NCBI RefSeq assembly: GCF_000421345.1
Contig: NZ_ATWV01000001.1
Span: forward strand, 1-64,000
Direction: 5' to 3'
DNA length: 64,000 nucleotides
Origin: Treponema bryantii NK4A124
GTDB lineage: Bacteria > Spirochaetota > Spirochaetia > Treponematales > Treponemataceae
Shown: in pieces, positions 48,869-57,405 of the stretch
Layout of the letters: every line of letters starts with the position of its first letter
How positions within the stretch are numbered: position 1 is the stretch's first letter
Notes under the pieces: generated by a model
What the model saw: the letters and a program-made list of their open reading frames with translations, nothing else
What the model was told of the DNA's origin: nothing
Databases searched by the model: none
Made by a program: the position numbers and the translations under genes

Positions 48869-51337
48869 TTATATTTTCTTGCAGTAAATTTCTACTGTAT
48901 CGCCAAGTCTTTTTGCATGGCTTTGTGCTTCAACCAGCATCCATTTTAGAGAACCCGGTTTTGCTCCACTCTTTTTTATTGAAGGGAAACGCTCGGGGTG
49001 ATGACCTGTAGAAACAATTCTTTCAACCTTAAATCCAAACTGGCGAAGAATTGAATCTGCCCTGCCCGGTTCCCAGATGGTATAATGGTCTGTAGGACTT
49101 ATCTGATAAAAATGATCTTTATCGCTTACTGCAGAAATACCTTCTCCGCTTGGTGTTGAAAAAGCAAATACACCGCCTTTTTTTACCAGTGAAGAAACCT
49201 TGCGAAGTACACTGCCCAAATCCTTAAAGTGTTCTATAACATACCACATTGTAACTATATCAAACTGGGCAATTCCAAATTCTTCTGCAGTATCAATTTC
49301 CGGGAAGGCAGAACATACAGCCGGCAGTTTCAGTTTATTCTGAACATAAGCAACTGCATCATCTGCAATATCAGTTCCAAAAGCATTAATTCCATTGTCA
49401 GTAGCGGCAGACAAAAATGGACCATAAGCACAACCAATATCAAGAAGAGTCTCACCACGGGCACCGGCAAGAGATTTTATTACACTAACACGGCGCATTC
49501 CCTGGGCTTTTATGGATTCAAAATCTTCTTCGTAAGTTTTTCCATACTGCTTTTTATAATCTTCAAAAAAATAAGCCTTCTGATATTTTTTATCTTCAAT
49601 AGTTGTATAGGCCATATAGACCATTCCGCATTTTGAACAGCGGCGGTATGTTCTTGTCTCATTACGGGAAATAACTTCATCCGGCTTTGAAGGAAAGCTT
49701 CCGCATACAGGGCAACACATTTTCTTTCCTGCAGAAAGATGACGTAAAAATTCACCAAGTGATTTTTTATCATCACTTATCAGCTTACCGGCATAAAGAT
49801 TTTCAGAATCGAGTGCAGATTGAAGTGCAGAATCAGAAATCACCTTATCTCCGACAAAGGCAAAGTTATATTTTTCTGCAAGTTTTTTATGAAGTTTTGT
49901 TGTAGGCAGAAGAATTACACCGCAGCCGGCATAAACTGCTTCAAAGGCTGTGAGACCATAATGGGTGGCAACAATATCATATTCAAAAAGCTTTTCTCTA
50001 AGTCCTGCTATAGGCTTTACAAATTCAATATTTGGCCCACCTGCTTCCTCAATATATGGACTTGCTTCATTTGAAATAATGGCTGTAATCTTAGCCTCAG
50101 GAAACTTTTTCATAAATGCTTTGGCAGCCGGAATTGTCAGGTTTGCAGGATCTTCCCCTCCAAGACAAATCAAAATCTTTTCTATTTTCTTTTCCTGATC
50201 TGCATCTGGCTGTGGTCGTACCTTCTGTGGCTTTGTTATAAAACCCGAATCACTTTTATTTGCAGGGCGGTCAGATTTATATGAAGGAATAATGTCTAAA
50301 AGATAGTCGCAGTAGTCAGTATATTTTGAACCTTCATCTATAGAAATAAGGCTTCTGTTTTTAGAAAGTTCCTTAAGCTGATTTTCTGTCAGTTCAAAGG
50401 TATCTGTAATGATTGCCGGCAAATAACTTTCATCCGGAATAGAGCTGATAATCTGATTTTCTGCAAGGCCAGAAGCAATATATTCTTTAACGATAGAATC
50501 TGTTTCTGCAAGACTTTTATCTTCCGGAATATATACAAAAGCTCCGCATTCTTTTGCTGCATTAAGGCAGCGGTGTAAATGACCTGTTCCGTGTCCCTTT
50601 ACAACTGAAGGTACAAGAACAACAGGATACTTTACGTTATTTGATTTACAAGCCTCAATAATCTGCTCTGTTGAATAAGGACCTTCGTAGCCCTTTGTCT
50701 TCATATAATTAATAATTGAAAGTGCACGAAGATAATCTGAATATGTATCTATAGTTGTACGGAGTTCCGGAAAGGCGTAACGGCGTGGGGAAGGCACAAA
50801 GTCGCAGACATATTTATCTTTATGATTATAAAGGGCCGGACCTACATGCTCGTGGTCGTAAGGGTCATTTGTTTCACCTGCTGCCTTTTTCAAAGAATCA
50901 GCTGAAAAAACTTCTACCCCGCTGCCATGAGGCAGACCGGAATAAGTCAGATAATCGCAGCTTCCCTTGCCGGTATTTTTTTCTTCAAAAAGAGCGGCAG
51001 ATTCTTCTGCGGCCTCATAAAACAAAAATGGATTATCAGCAGTTGCACGAATTACAGTTTTAGCCTTTATTGTCTCAAGAAGCATGGTAAAGCGGGTAAG
51101 AACATCATCCAGAGGACCTGCAAAGCATTCAAAGCCATACTGGCTGCATACAGGAAGCAGCTGCTCATAAGACTCTTCATCAGTTGCTACATAATAATAA
51201 TCTGCCTTTACCTTTTTCATAGAAGATAAAACCCATGCAAGCACGGGCTTTCCACCAAGATCTTTCAAGGCTTTACCGGGAAGTCTTGTAGAGGATAATC
51301 TGCATTGAACTATAACTGCTCTATTTGTCTTCATCAT
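48869..51337 (-). CDS. Three-domain fusion: SpsF cytidylyltransferase, PseG-like GT-B, methyltransferase
   Basis: An 822-aa protein. Residues 1-240 resemble SpsF: VIVQCRLSSTRLPGKAL (nucleotide binding), RATADNPFLF and LPHGSGVEVFSADSL; such enzymes activate sugars with CTP. Residues about 245-530 resemble PseG: KGHGTGHLHRCLNAAKECG, KILICLGGEDPANLTIPAAK and ATHYGLTAFEAVYAGCGVIL. Residues about 545-822 begin with a zinc ribbon (CCPVCG, CSKCG) and form a class I methyltransferase (ETLLDIGCAYGPFLSAATDN; VTMWYVIEHFKDLG). The start overlaps the upstream gene. No NeuB/PseI-type synthase is in the window. The likely job is modification of a nonulosonate-like or related surface sugar; this is inference. 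Confidence 0.82.
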   Translation of the reverse strand: MMKTNRAVIVQCRLSSTRLPGKALKDLGGKPVLAWVLSSMKKVKADYYYVATDEESYEQLLPVCSQYGFECFAGPLDDVLTRFTMLLETIKAKTVIRATADNPFLFYEAAEESAALFEEKNTGKGSCDYLTYSGLPHGSGVEVFSADSLKKAAGETNDPYDHEHVGPALYNHKDKYVCDFVPSPRRYAFPELRTTIDTYSDYLRALSIINYMKTKGYEGPYSTEQIIEACKSNNVKYPVVLVPSVVKGHGTGHLHRCLNAAKECGAFVYIPEDKSLAETDSIVKEYIASGLAENQIISSIPDESYLPAIITDTFELTENQLKELSKNRSLISIDEGSKYTDYCDYLLDIIPSYKSDRPANKSDSGFITKPQKVRPQPDADQEKKIEKILICLGGEDPANLTIPAAKAFMKKFPEAKITAIISNEASPYIEEAGGPNIEFVKPIAGLREKLFEYDIVATHYGLTAFEAVYAGCGVILLPTTKLHKKLAEKYNFAFVGDKVISDSALQSALDSENLYAGKLISDDKKSLGEFLRHLSAGKKMCCPVCGSFPSKPDEVISRNETRTYRRCSKCGMVYMAYTTIEDKKYQKAYFFEDYKKQYGKTYEEDFESIKAQGMRRVSVIKSLAGARGETLLDIGCAYGPFLSAATDNGINAFGTDIADDAVAYVQNKLKLPAVCSAFPEIDTAEEFGIAQFDIVTMWYVIEHFKDLGSVLRKVSSLVKKGGVFAFSTPSGEGISAVSDKDHFYQISPTDHYTIWEPGRADSILRQFGFKVERIVSTGHHPERFPSIKKSGAKPGSLKWMLVEAQSHAKRLGDTVEIYCKKI

Positions 51338-52286
51338 TGCGGCTCCAGTTCTGTACAAGTGAGGTTAAATCCATTTTGAAACGGAATTTATTTTTCGCTA
51401 CCCAGATTTTTGCTGCATTATATTGTCTGCGGGCTTCCATAATTCCACAGGAAGAATGACCTAAAAACACAAAGAAAGAAGAACGCTTCATATAGCCCTG
51501 TTCCATTTTGATTTTTGGAAGCTCATTTTTCAGATAGTAGCGTAGATAATCGAGATTATAGGTTGTATCGCTTACAGGTGGCTCATCGATATATGAAAAC
51601 TGCATAAGAGAAGTAAGTACTGTCTGCTCGCCCCAAAGCCAGGAACGAAGGGCTAAATCAAGGTTCTGCCAGTAAGGCGAATTGATAGTCCAGTCAAAAC
51701 CACCCAGTTGAATAAACTTTTTTCTATTATATAAAGCAACATAATCAAATGGAAAGAGAGTTTTCTTTCCGTTTGCTATTTCAGAAGAAGAATCAATAAC
51801 AAAATGTGTGCGCTCTGCACTAGGACTGAAGGCACAAGGTAGTGCATTTTTTTGATTATCGAAAAGACGGGGTACTATACAATATGGAGAATCTGCTGTA
51901 AGACGCTCTGCAAGATGAGGAGGAATAAAATTTGCCGGAAGATTTAGACTGTCACGCAAGACCAGCACATAATCTGACTCAACTTCGCTCATTGCAAGAT
52001 TAATAAGGTCTCCATCGTTAGTTTTTTCAAGCGGAACCAGAAACTTTATCATCGGATATCTTTTTGAAACATCATCTGTAAAATTACTTGAATCATGTTC
52101 AACAGAAACAATTGTCTGAAAATTACACTGTAAAAGATTTTCAAAAACATGAAGCTTAAAATGGCTGCCACTGCTATTGAGGAGAATTACAGAAATATTG
52201 AGGGCCTTTGGATCTATTGTTTTTGGTCCTCCGATAATTGTTCTGTTAATTTGATGTTCACTAAAAGTTAAAGGTATACCATTCAT
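51321..52286 (-). CDS. GT2-like glycosyltransferase
   Basis: A 321-aa protein with a glycosyltransferase A-fold: ISVILLNSSGSHFKLHVFEN, then FQTIVSVEHDSSNFT, NDGDLINLAMSEVESDYVLV and VLRDSLNLPANFIPPHLAE, where the usual DxD is replaced by LRDS. FQLGGFDWT-like IQLGGFDWTINSPYWQNLDL matches the GGFDE/ED acceptor region. It shares 26 bases with the SPASM gene upstream and its end overlaps the fusion gene downstream, so translation is coupled across all three. It probably transfers a sugar in the same pathway. Confidence 0.72.
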   Translation of the reverse strand: MNGIPLTFSEHQINRTIIGGPKTIDPKALNISVILLNSSGSHFKLHVFENLLQCNFQTIVSVEHDSSNFTDDVSKRYPMIKFLVPLEKTNDGDLINLAMSEVESDYVLVLRDSLNLPANFIPPHLAERLTADSPYCIVPRLFDNQKNALPCAFSPSAERTHFVIDSSSEIANGKKTLFPFDYVALYNRKKFIQLGGFDWTINSPYWQNLDLALRSWLWGEQTVLTSLMQFSYIDEPPVSDTTYNLDYLRYYLKNELPKIKMEQGYMKRSSFFVFLGHSSCGIMEARRQYNAAKIWVAKNKFRFKMDLTSLVQNWSRNDEDK

Positions 52287-53787
52287 CGCATTTCTCACAA
52301 TTAGCGCATTTTCCGGCGCAGCAATAGTTTTTATTTATATGATTTTCAAGAAGGTCGTCTGTTTTATGCCAGATTTCTTCCAGAGACTGATTAAATACAT
52401 TTCCTGTAATATTTTGATTCCAGCAGGTACGGCAGGCTGGCACATCTCCGTTTACAAGAATTGTAAAGTCGCGGCGAAGGTGCCAGCATGGGTCTCGTTC
52501 TAAAGGAGACAAATCTGCCGGCTTGCAAGGAGGCAGCTGGCCCGCAAAATCATCATATTTCTGAATTATGAGATTTCCACCCGAAGGATTACTTTTTTCA
52601 TTCCAGTAGCGGTAAAAGGCTTCGAGCTCTGCTTCATTTTCGTTCATGCGGACAAACTGAGGATAAACATTGCCGGGAAGAGCCGACTGCAAAAGTGCTA
52701 CAGCGTTTACTGCTGTCTGGAAGCTTGAAACCGGGCTGTTTTTATGGAGCTTCTGATAAGTTGGCTCACTTGCGGCATCAAGAATGACTGCAACCATGAT
52801 TTTTTGCCAGCCGTTTGTGCGTGGTGCAGCTGATTTTTCGAGCTGGGCAAGTTTTTCAGCAAAATCCTGTGTAACTGCAAGGCCATCTGTTTCAAAAAAT
52901 ACAGAAAGTCCCTCGTAGGAAAGGATTTTTTCAACAATTTTTAAGAAATCAGGGTGATAAAGAGGCTCACCAAAGGCCGAAAGACTGATTACAGCCTTTT
53001 CACTGAAAGCCGCAATCTGCTCTATAAGGGCTGCACACCTTTCGTAAGGCATTGTATTTTGAGAATAGTCATGCTTTGGCAGATAAATTGATTTAAAGTT
53101 TACTCTATCCGAAATCTGAATATTATAGAAGCCTGGAACAGTTTTTAGGCAGGCCGGATTTTTAGAAGCAAGCTCTGAAAGCTTTTCTACATCAGCTAAA
53201 GTCGAGACATCAGCTCCAGCGCCGACAGCGGCTTCAAATAAAGCCTTACACTGCATATAATTGTCTTTTTTACCGCAATGGAAGGCTAAACGCAAAAGGC
53301 GCCAGTCTGAATCTGCAATAATTGTTTCTACATCAAAGGAATTAATATCAGTTTTAATAAGATTATAGATTGCATCACGGGAAACAGGGGCATCTCCGAG
53401 GGCTTTCTGAGTCGTTTTAGAAAGTTCTGCAAGAATTCCAATTGTTCCGGCATTCAGGGCTTCCGGCGCAAAACCATAAGGATAGCCGTCTGCAAAGGTA
53501 TATTCTGATTTATATTCGATTTGAGAATCAAGAATCTTCTGAGCAAGATTTTTATTAAGATATGGAAGATCGTTATAAGAAAAAAGTACAGTCTCTGCCT
53601 GATTTTCGTCGCAAAGCTTTTTCATATCTGTTAAAAGGTCTGATAAAGTTTGAGATTTTACTGTATATGAGGTCAAATTAAGGGAAGAAGCCCATTCTGC
53701 AGTCAGTTCTATGGCTGATTTTCCATTAAAAGCCTTTTCTTTTGAATAATTTGAGTCTTCGTCATAAAAAATTACTATGGTTTTCAT
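52261..53787 (-). CDS. SPASM-domain protein with degenerate radical SAM core
   Basis: A 508-aa protein. The first 200 residues look like a nucleotidyltransferase-related domain (ETVLFSYNDLPYLNKNLAQK; YTFADGYPYGFAPEALNAGT). The middle has radical SAM features (VISLSAFGEPLYHPDFLKIV; LSVFFETDGLAV), but the cluster-binding CxxxCxxC is absent: the equivalent loop reads ISDRVNFKSIYLPK. The C-terminus is an intact SPASM region (DPCWHLRRDFTILVNGDVPA, CRTCWNQN, YCCAGKCANCEKCDEW). I recall a spirochaete family of this kind (spiro-SPASM). It heads the sugar operon. ATG 53787 is favoured; an alternative ATG lies six codons upstream. Confidence 0.78.
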   Translation of the reverse strand: MKTIVIFYDEDSNYSKEKAFNGKSAIELTAEWASSLNLTSYTVKSQTLSDLLTDMKKLCDENQAETVLFSYNDLPYLNKNLAQKILDSQIEYKSEYTFADGYPYGFAPEALNAGTIGILAELSKTTQKALGDAPVSRDAIYNLIKTDINSFDVETIIADSDWRLLRLAFHCGKKDNYMQCKALFEAAVGAGADVSTLADVEKLSELASKNPACLKTVPGFYNIQISDRVNFKSIYLPKHDYSQNTMPYERCAALIEQIAAFSEKAVISLSAFGEPLYHPDFLKIVEKILSYEGLSVFFETDGLAVTQDFAEKLAQLEKSAAPRTNGWQKIMVAVILDAASEPTYQKLHKNSPVSSFQTAVNAVALLQSALPGNVYPQFVRMNENEAELEAFYRYWNEKSNPSGGNLIIQKYDDFAGQLPPCKPADLSPLERDPCWHLRRDFTILVNGDVPACRTCWNQNITGNVFNQSLEEIWHKTDDLLENHINKNYCCAGKCANCEKCDEWYTFNF

Positions 53788-53795
53788 CAAATTCT

Positions 53796-53822
53796 TTATC
53801 GGCATTTCATTGAATAAGTTAA
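53796..53822 (-). promoter_or_regulatory. Sigma28 (FliA)-type promoter candidate for the sugar operon
   Basis: On the minus strand TTAA-N15-GCCGATAA. The -10 box matches the sigma28 consensus at all 8 positions; the -35 matches 3 of 4. It ends 8 bases before the ATG, implying a very short or absent leader. Confidence 0.45.
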
Positions 53823-53855
53823 TAAAATAAGGTAAGTTGAAAATATAGAAATACT

Positions 53856-53915
53856 GTCATGCTGAACTTGTTTCAGCATCTCTTATTAAAGATTCCGAAA
53901 CAAGTTCGGAATGAC
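53856..53915. repeat. Composite palindromic repeat, GTCATGCTGAACTTG family
   Basis: GTCATGCTGAACTTGTTTCA-GCATCT, a short AT-rich loop, then AGATTCCGAAACAAGTTCGGAATGAC. It matches the copy at 21811-21869 apart from the loop and lies just before the xseA ribosome-binding site. Confidence 0.92.
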
Positions 53916-53932
53916 ACTTTGGGGTGGGGAAA

Positions 53933-55144
53933 ATGAACGCAGCAGATTTGCCACAAAATATAGTTTTCAGCGTTTCGCAGATTACAGACTTAATTAAAGA
54001 AATTTTAGAGACCTCCTTCCGCACAATTACTATCGAAGGCGAAATTTCTAACTGGAGACCTAGTGCTGCAGGTCATATTTATTTTACCCTTAAAGATAAT
54101 AATGCACAGATAAAGGCCGTTATTTTCCGTGGTGCCGCTATGAGACTGAACTTCCGCCCAAAAGACGGAGACAAGGTTCGCTGTACAGGAAGTCTTTCTG
54201 TTTACGCCCCACAGGGAAATTACCAGATAATAGTAAATACAATGGAAATTGCAGGAGCCGGCAACATACTTCAAATGCTGGAAGAGCGAAAAAGAAAGCT
54301 TGCCGCTGAAGGACTTTTTGATGAAAATCGAAAAAAGCCTCTTCCACCCTTCCCGCGAACAATCGGAGTTGTTACAAGTCCTACGGGTGCCGCAATCCGC
54401 GATATTCTGAACGTTACAAAGCGAAGAAATCCCGGTATGAATATCATAGTTCTTCCTGCCATAGTTCAGGGAGAAGGAGCCGCCCAGACAATCTGCAAGA
54501 TGATAGAAATTGCAAACTTTTACCAGCTTTGTGATGTCCTGATTGTAGGACGAGGCGGCGGTTCCCTTGAAGACCTGCTTCCATTCAGTGAAGAAAGCGT
54601 TGTTCGAGCAGTAGCTGCATCCCGCATTCCAACCATTAGTGCAGTAGGACACGAAATTGACTGGGCTTTGTGTGATTATTCTGCAGACCGCCGGGCACCA
54701 ACTCCATCTGCTGCCGCAGAAATGGCAGTACCTCTCCTGGTCGACATAAAACAGGACCTGGCTGATTACAAAAGCAGCCTTTACGAGAGTATAAAACAGA
54801 GAACTGAGAAAACAAGACTTCTTGTAAGATCGTTTAATCCGGAAAGTCTTGAGGTACGCTTCCGAAATATTCAGCAGCCGCTACTAAACCGATTCGCTGC
54901 TGCCCGCGAGGCTCTGCCTCAAAATCTTCAGGACAAAATCCGGGACCTTCGCGTACGCATAGCACAGAGCCGCACCGTTCTGGAAAACGCCAGCCCCCAG
55001 ACAATTTTCGACCGCGGATATTCGATGGTTACCGACGCAAATGGAAAAGTCGTACGGGATGCCACTACGGTGACAGTTGATGATAAACTCTTCATAACAC
55101 CGGCCCATGGAAAGATTACTGCAAATGTTGTTCAAATTGAATGA
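53933..55144 (+). CDS. xseA: Exodeoxyribonuclease VII large subunit
   Basis: A 403-aa nuclease subunit. An N-terminal OB fold (FSVSQITDLIKEILETSFRT; ISNWRPSAAGHIYFTLKD; LRCTG-like VRCTGSLSVYAPQGNYQIIV) leads into the catalytic part (PPFPRTIGVVTSPTGAAIRD; DVLIVGRGGGSLEDLLPFSE; ISAVGHEIDWALCDYSADRR, APTPSAAAEMAVP). The C-terminal SPQTIFDRGYSMVTDANGKV is conserved. With XseB it degrades single-stranded DNA. The ATG after GGGGTGGGGAAA is chosen. Confidence 0.95.
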   Translation: MNAADLPQNIVFSVSQITDLIKEILETSFRTITIEGEISNWRPSAAGHIYFTLKDNNAQIKAVIFRGAAMRLNFRPKDGDKVRCTGSLSVYAPQGNYQIIVNTMEIAGAGNILQMLEERKRKLAAEGLFDENRKKPLPPFPRTIGVVTSPTGAAIRDILNVTKRRNPGMNIIVLPAIVQGEGAAQTICKMIEIANFYQLCDVLIVGRGGGSLEDLLPFSEESVVRAVAASRIPTISAVGHEIDWALCDYSADRRAPTPSAAAEMAVPLLVDIKQDLADYKSSLYESIKQRTEKTRLLVRSFNPESLEVRFRNIQQPLLNRFAAAREALPQNLQDKIRDLRVRIAQSRTVLENASPQTIFDRGYSMVTDANGKVVRDATTVTVDDKLFITPAHGKITANVVQIE

Positions 55145-55171
55145 TATTTGATTTTTATAAATTAAACGGAT

Positions 55172-55240
55172 GGCGACGGAGAGGTTCCGATACTAAAAAA
55201 CATCATCCCGTTTTTTAGTATCGGGGTTCTCGCAGGCGCC
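55172..55240. repeat. Large imperfect palindrome between xseA and xseB
   Basis: GGCGACGGAGAGGTTCCGAT... / ...ATCGGGGTTCTCGCAGGCGCC with a perfect inner stem GATACTAAAAAAC / GTTTTTTAGTATC. It is a different family from the other repeats. Confidence 0.8.
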
Positions 55241-55277
55241 AGATATTGAGATTTCGTAGAATAAAGAGGAAACGAAT

Positions 55278-55535
55278 ATGAATACATTTGAACAGAATTT
55301 AGCAAAGCTTGAACAGCTTACGTCAGATATCAAACGCAGCGACATTTCGCTCGAAGATGCTCTTAAGGATTTCGAAGAAGGCATCAAGCTTGCATCCGGC
55401 ATGGAAAAGCAGCTGGATGAAATTGAAGGAAAAATCCAGATTCTCATGAACGAGCCGAATCCTATGACAAAAGACAATCCGCCTCAGATGGATCTTTTCA
55501 GCGATGACGGCGAAGTAAACGGAACCCGCAAATGA
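55278..55535 (+). CDS. xseB: Exodeoxyribonuclease VII small subunit
   Basis: An 85-aa helical protein with the XseB pattern FEQNLAKLEQLTSDIKRSDI, SLEDALKDFEEGIKLASGM and KQLDEIEGKIQIL, plus a short acidic tail. AGAGGAAACGAAT precedes the ATG. The stop overlaps the mutL start as ATGA. Confidence 0.93.
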   Translation: MNTFEQNLAKLEQLTSDIKRSDISLEDALKDFEEGIKLASGMEKQLDEIEGKIQILMNEPNPMTKDNPPQMDLFSDDGEVNGTRK

Positions 55536-57373
55536 GCCAAGAAAGACCTGTCCGCACTCTGAATCCCGAAGTTGCAAGAAAAATTGCAGCCGGAGAAGTA
55601 ATTGACCGCCCCAACGCAATAATCCGGGAGCTTATGGATAATTCCATAGACGCCGGAGCTACAAGTATTACTGTAGAAATCTCTGGCGGCGGCATAGACA
55701 AAATCAGAATAATTGATGACGGAACAGGCATGACAAAGGATGACCTGACCAATTGTGCCCGCCCTCACGCCACAAGCAAAATTGAATCAGAAGTTGACCT
55801 TATGAATCTTTCAACTCTTGGTTTCCGCGGTGAAGCTCTTGCTTCAATTGCAGCAGTTTCCCGCCTTTCCATCCAGAGTGGCGGCTATAAAATGAGGGCC
55901 AGCATAACTGAAGATCACATCATAGAAGCGGCTCCTGCCCTCAAAGGAACAATCGTGCAGGCAGAAGGGCTTTTTGAAAACTTCCCTGCCCGCCGTCAGT
56001 TTTTAAAACGACCGGCTACAGAAGGCATTATGTGCCGCAACACCTTTATAGAAAAGGCACTTGCCCGCCCCGACCTCGCCTTTCGTTTTGTTGCAGATGG
56101 AGAAACAAAACTGGACCTTCCTGCAGGACAGTCACAGAAGGACCGCTTTGTAATGGCAAACTCTTACAGCGAAGGGCCGGAACTTTTTTATGAGTTTGGC
56201 AATTCATCCGGAGGAGAAAATCCGGAATGGTCTTTTACAGTTGTGATTGGAGAACCTGCTGTTAGCCGCACTAACAAAAAGGAAATTTTCATTTACGCAA
56301 ACGGCCGCCGCATTCAGGAATATTCACTTGTTCAGGCTGTTGAATATGGAGCCCAGGGATTTTTTCCTAATGGAACTTATCCTGTTGCTGCAGTTTTTGC
56401 CCAGGTTCGCCCGGACCTTATTGATTTTAATATTCACCCTGCAAAAAGAGAAGCCCGTTTTTCTGATATTTCTGCCCTTCACCATGGTCTAAGTTCAACA
56501 ATAAGAAACTTTTTTCATCAGTATACTTATTCTAATTTTACAGAAGACAAGCCTGCTGACGAAGAGCGGCCTCAGGAATTTGATTTTACAGCACCGGTTT
56601 ACGAAAAACATATTTCTTACAAAACATCAGAAACAAAAGCAGAAGCCCTCTCTGACTTCCGCTCTAAATACCTTGGAATAAAAAGCGGTGGCAGCAGTTA
56701 CTCAGGCTCTGGCACAAGTTCAGGCGCAAGCTGGAATTCCAGAGCCTCCTCAACAAGCACAGGCAGCACAAAGGCACTGGCAGAAGCAGCACTTTCCGCC
56801 GCATCTCCAACTTCTGCAGCTCCAGCAAAAGTACGCTACATAGGCCCCTGTCTGGGGACTTTCCTGCTTGCAGAAAAAAATAACTGTCTTTATATTATAG
56901 ACCAGCATGCAGCGCACGAACGAATTTTATTTGATAAACTTATGTCTTCACAAGCCGACTCTGCCAGACAGACTCTGCTTATCCCATATAAAATAAAAAC
57001 AGAATCAAAGACTCAGGATAAACAGCTTGAAAAACTGAAAGACGAATTAAGCAGAATCGGTTTTGAAACAGAACACACTTCAGATGGACTTTGGGAAATC
57101 AAAACAATTCCAGACCGCTGGACCGGCACAGAATACGAACTGAGGACTTTACTTTTTGTAAAACAGGTTGAACCTAAAGAAATCATCCGCTCAATTGCCG
57201 CCATGACAGCCTGCAAAGCCGCAGTAAAAGACGGTTATGTTCTGGATGATATTACAGCCGCCCGCCTTGTAGAAGAAGCCTTTACACTGGAAGATCCTCA
57301 CTGCCCTCATGGCCGGCCTATTTATACAGTCATCAGCCGGGAAAAATTATTCGAGCTTGTTAAAAGAACCTGA
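55532..57373 (+). CDS. mutL: DNA mismatch repair protein MutL
   Basis: A 613-aa protein. The GHKL ATPase domain has VIDRPNAIIRELMDNSIDAG, IIDDGTGMTKDD, HATSKI and LSTLGFRGEALASIAAVS. A Ser/Gly/Ala-rich linker (about 385-430) precedes the C-terminal dimerisation and endonuclease domain with DQHAAHERILFDKL, ACKAAV and CPHGRP. The metal motif DQHA(x)2E(x)4E ends in Asp rather than Glu. The other endonuclease motifs suggest nicking activity as in non-enteric MutL. Translation is coupled to xseB; the partner mutS is not in the window. Confidence 0.95.
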   Translation: MSQERPVRTLNPEVARKIAAGEVIDRPNAIIRELMDNSIDAGATSITVEISGGGIDKIRIIDDGTGMTKDDLTNCARPHATSKIESEVDLMNLSTLGFRGEALASIAAVSRLSIQSGGYKMRASITEDHIIEAAPALKGTIVQAEGLFENFPARRQFLKRPATEGIMCRNTFIEKALARPDLAFRFVADGETKLDLPAGQSQKDRFVMANSYSEGPELFYEFGNSSGGENPEWSFTVVIGEPAVSRTNKKEIFIYANGRRIQEYSLVQAVEYGAQGFFPNGTYPVAAVFAQVRPDLIDFNIHPAKREARFSDISALHHGLSSTIRNFFHQYTYSNFTEDKPADEERPQEFDFTAPVYEKHISYKTSETKAEALSDFRSKYLGIKSGGSSYSGSGTSSGASWNSRASSTSTGSTKALAEAALSAASPTSAAPAKVRYIGPCLGTFLLAEKNNCLYIIDQHAAHERILFDKLMSSQADSARQTLLIPYKIKTESKTQDKQLEKLKDELSRIGFETEHTSDGLWEIKTIPDRWTGTEYELRTLLFVKQVEPKEIIRSIAAMTACKAAVKDGYVLDDITAARLVEEAFTLEDPHCPHGRPIYTVISREKLFELVKRT

Positions 57374-57405
57374 CACGTTCAACCACAAACAGCCAGGTCT
57401 TTTAT

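Noticed and set aside
54005-54652. 215-codon minus-strand frame
   Set aside because: It is antisense to the xseA core, with no motif of its own.
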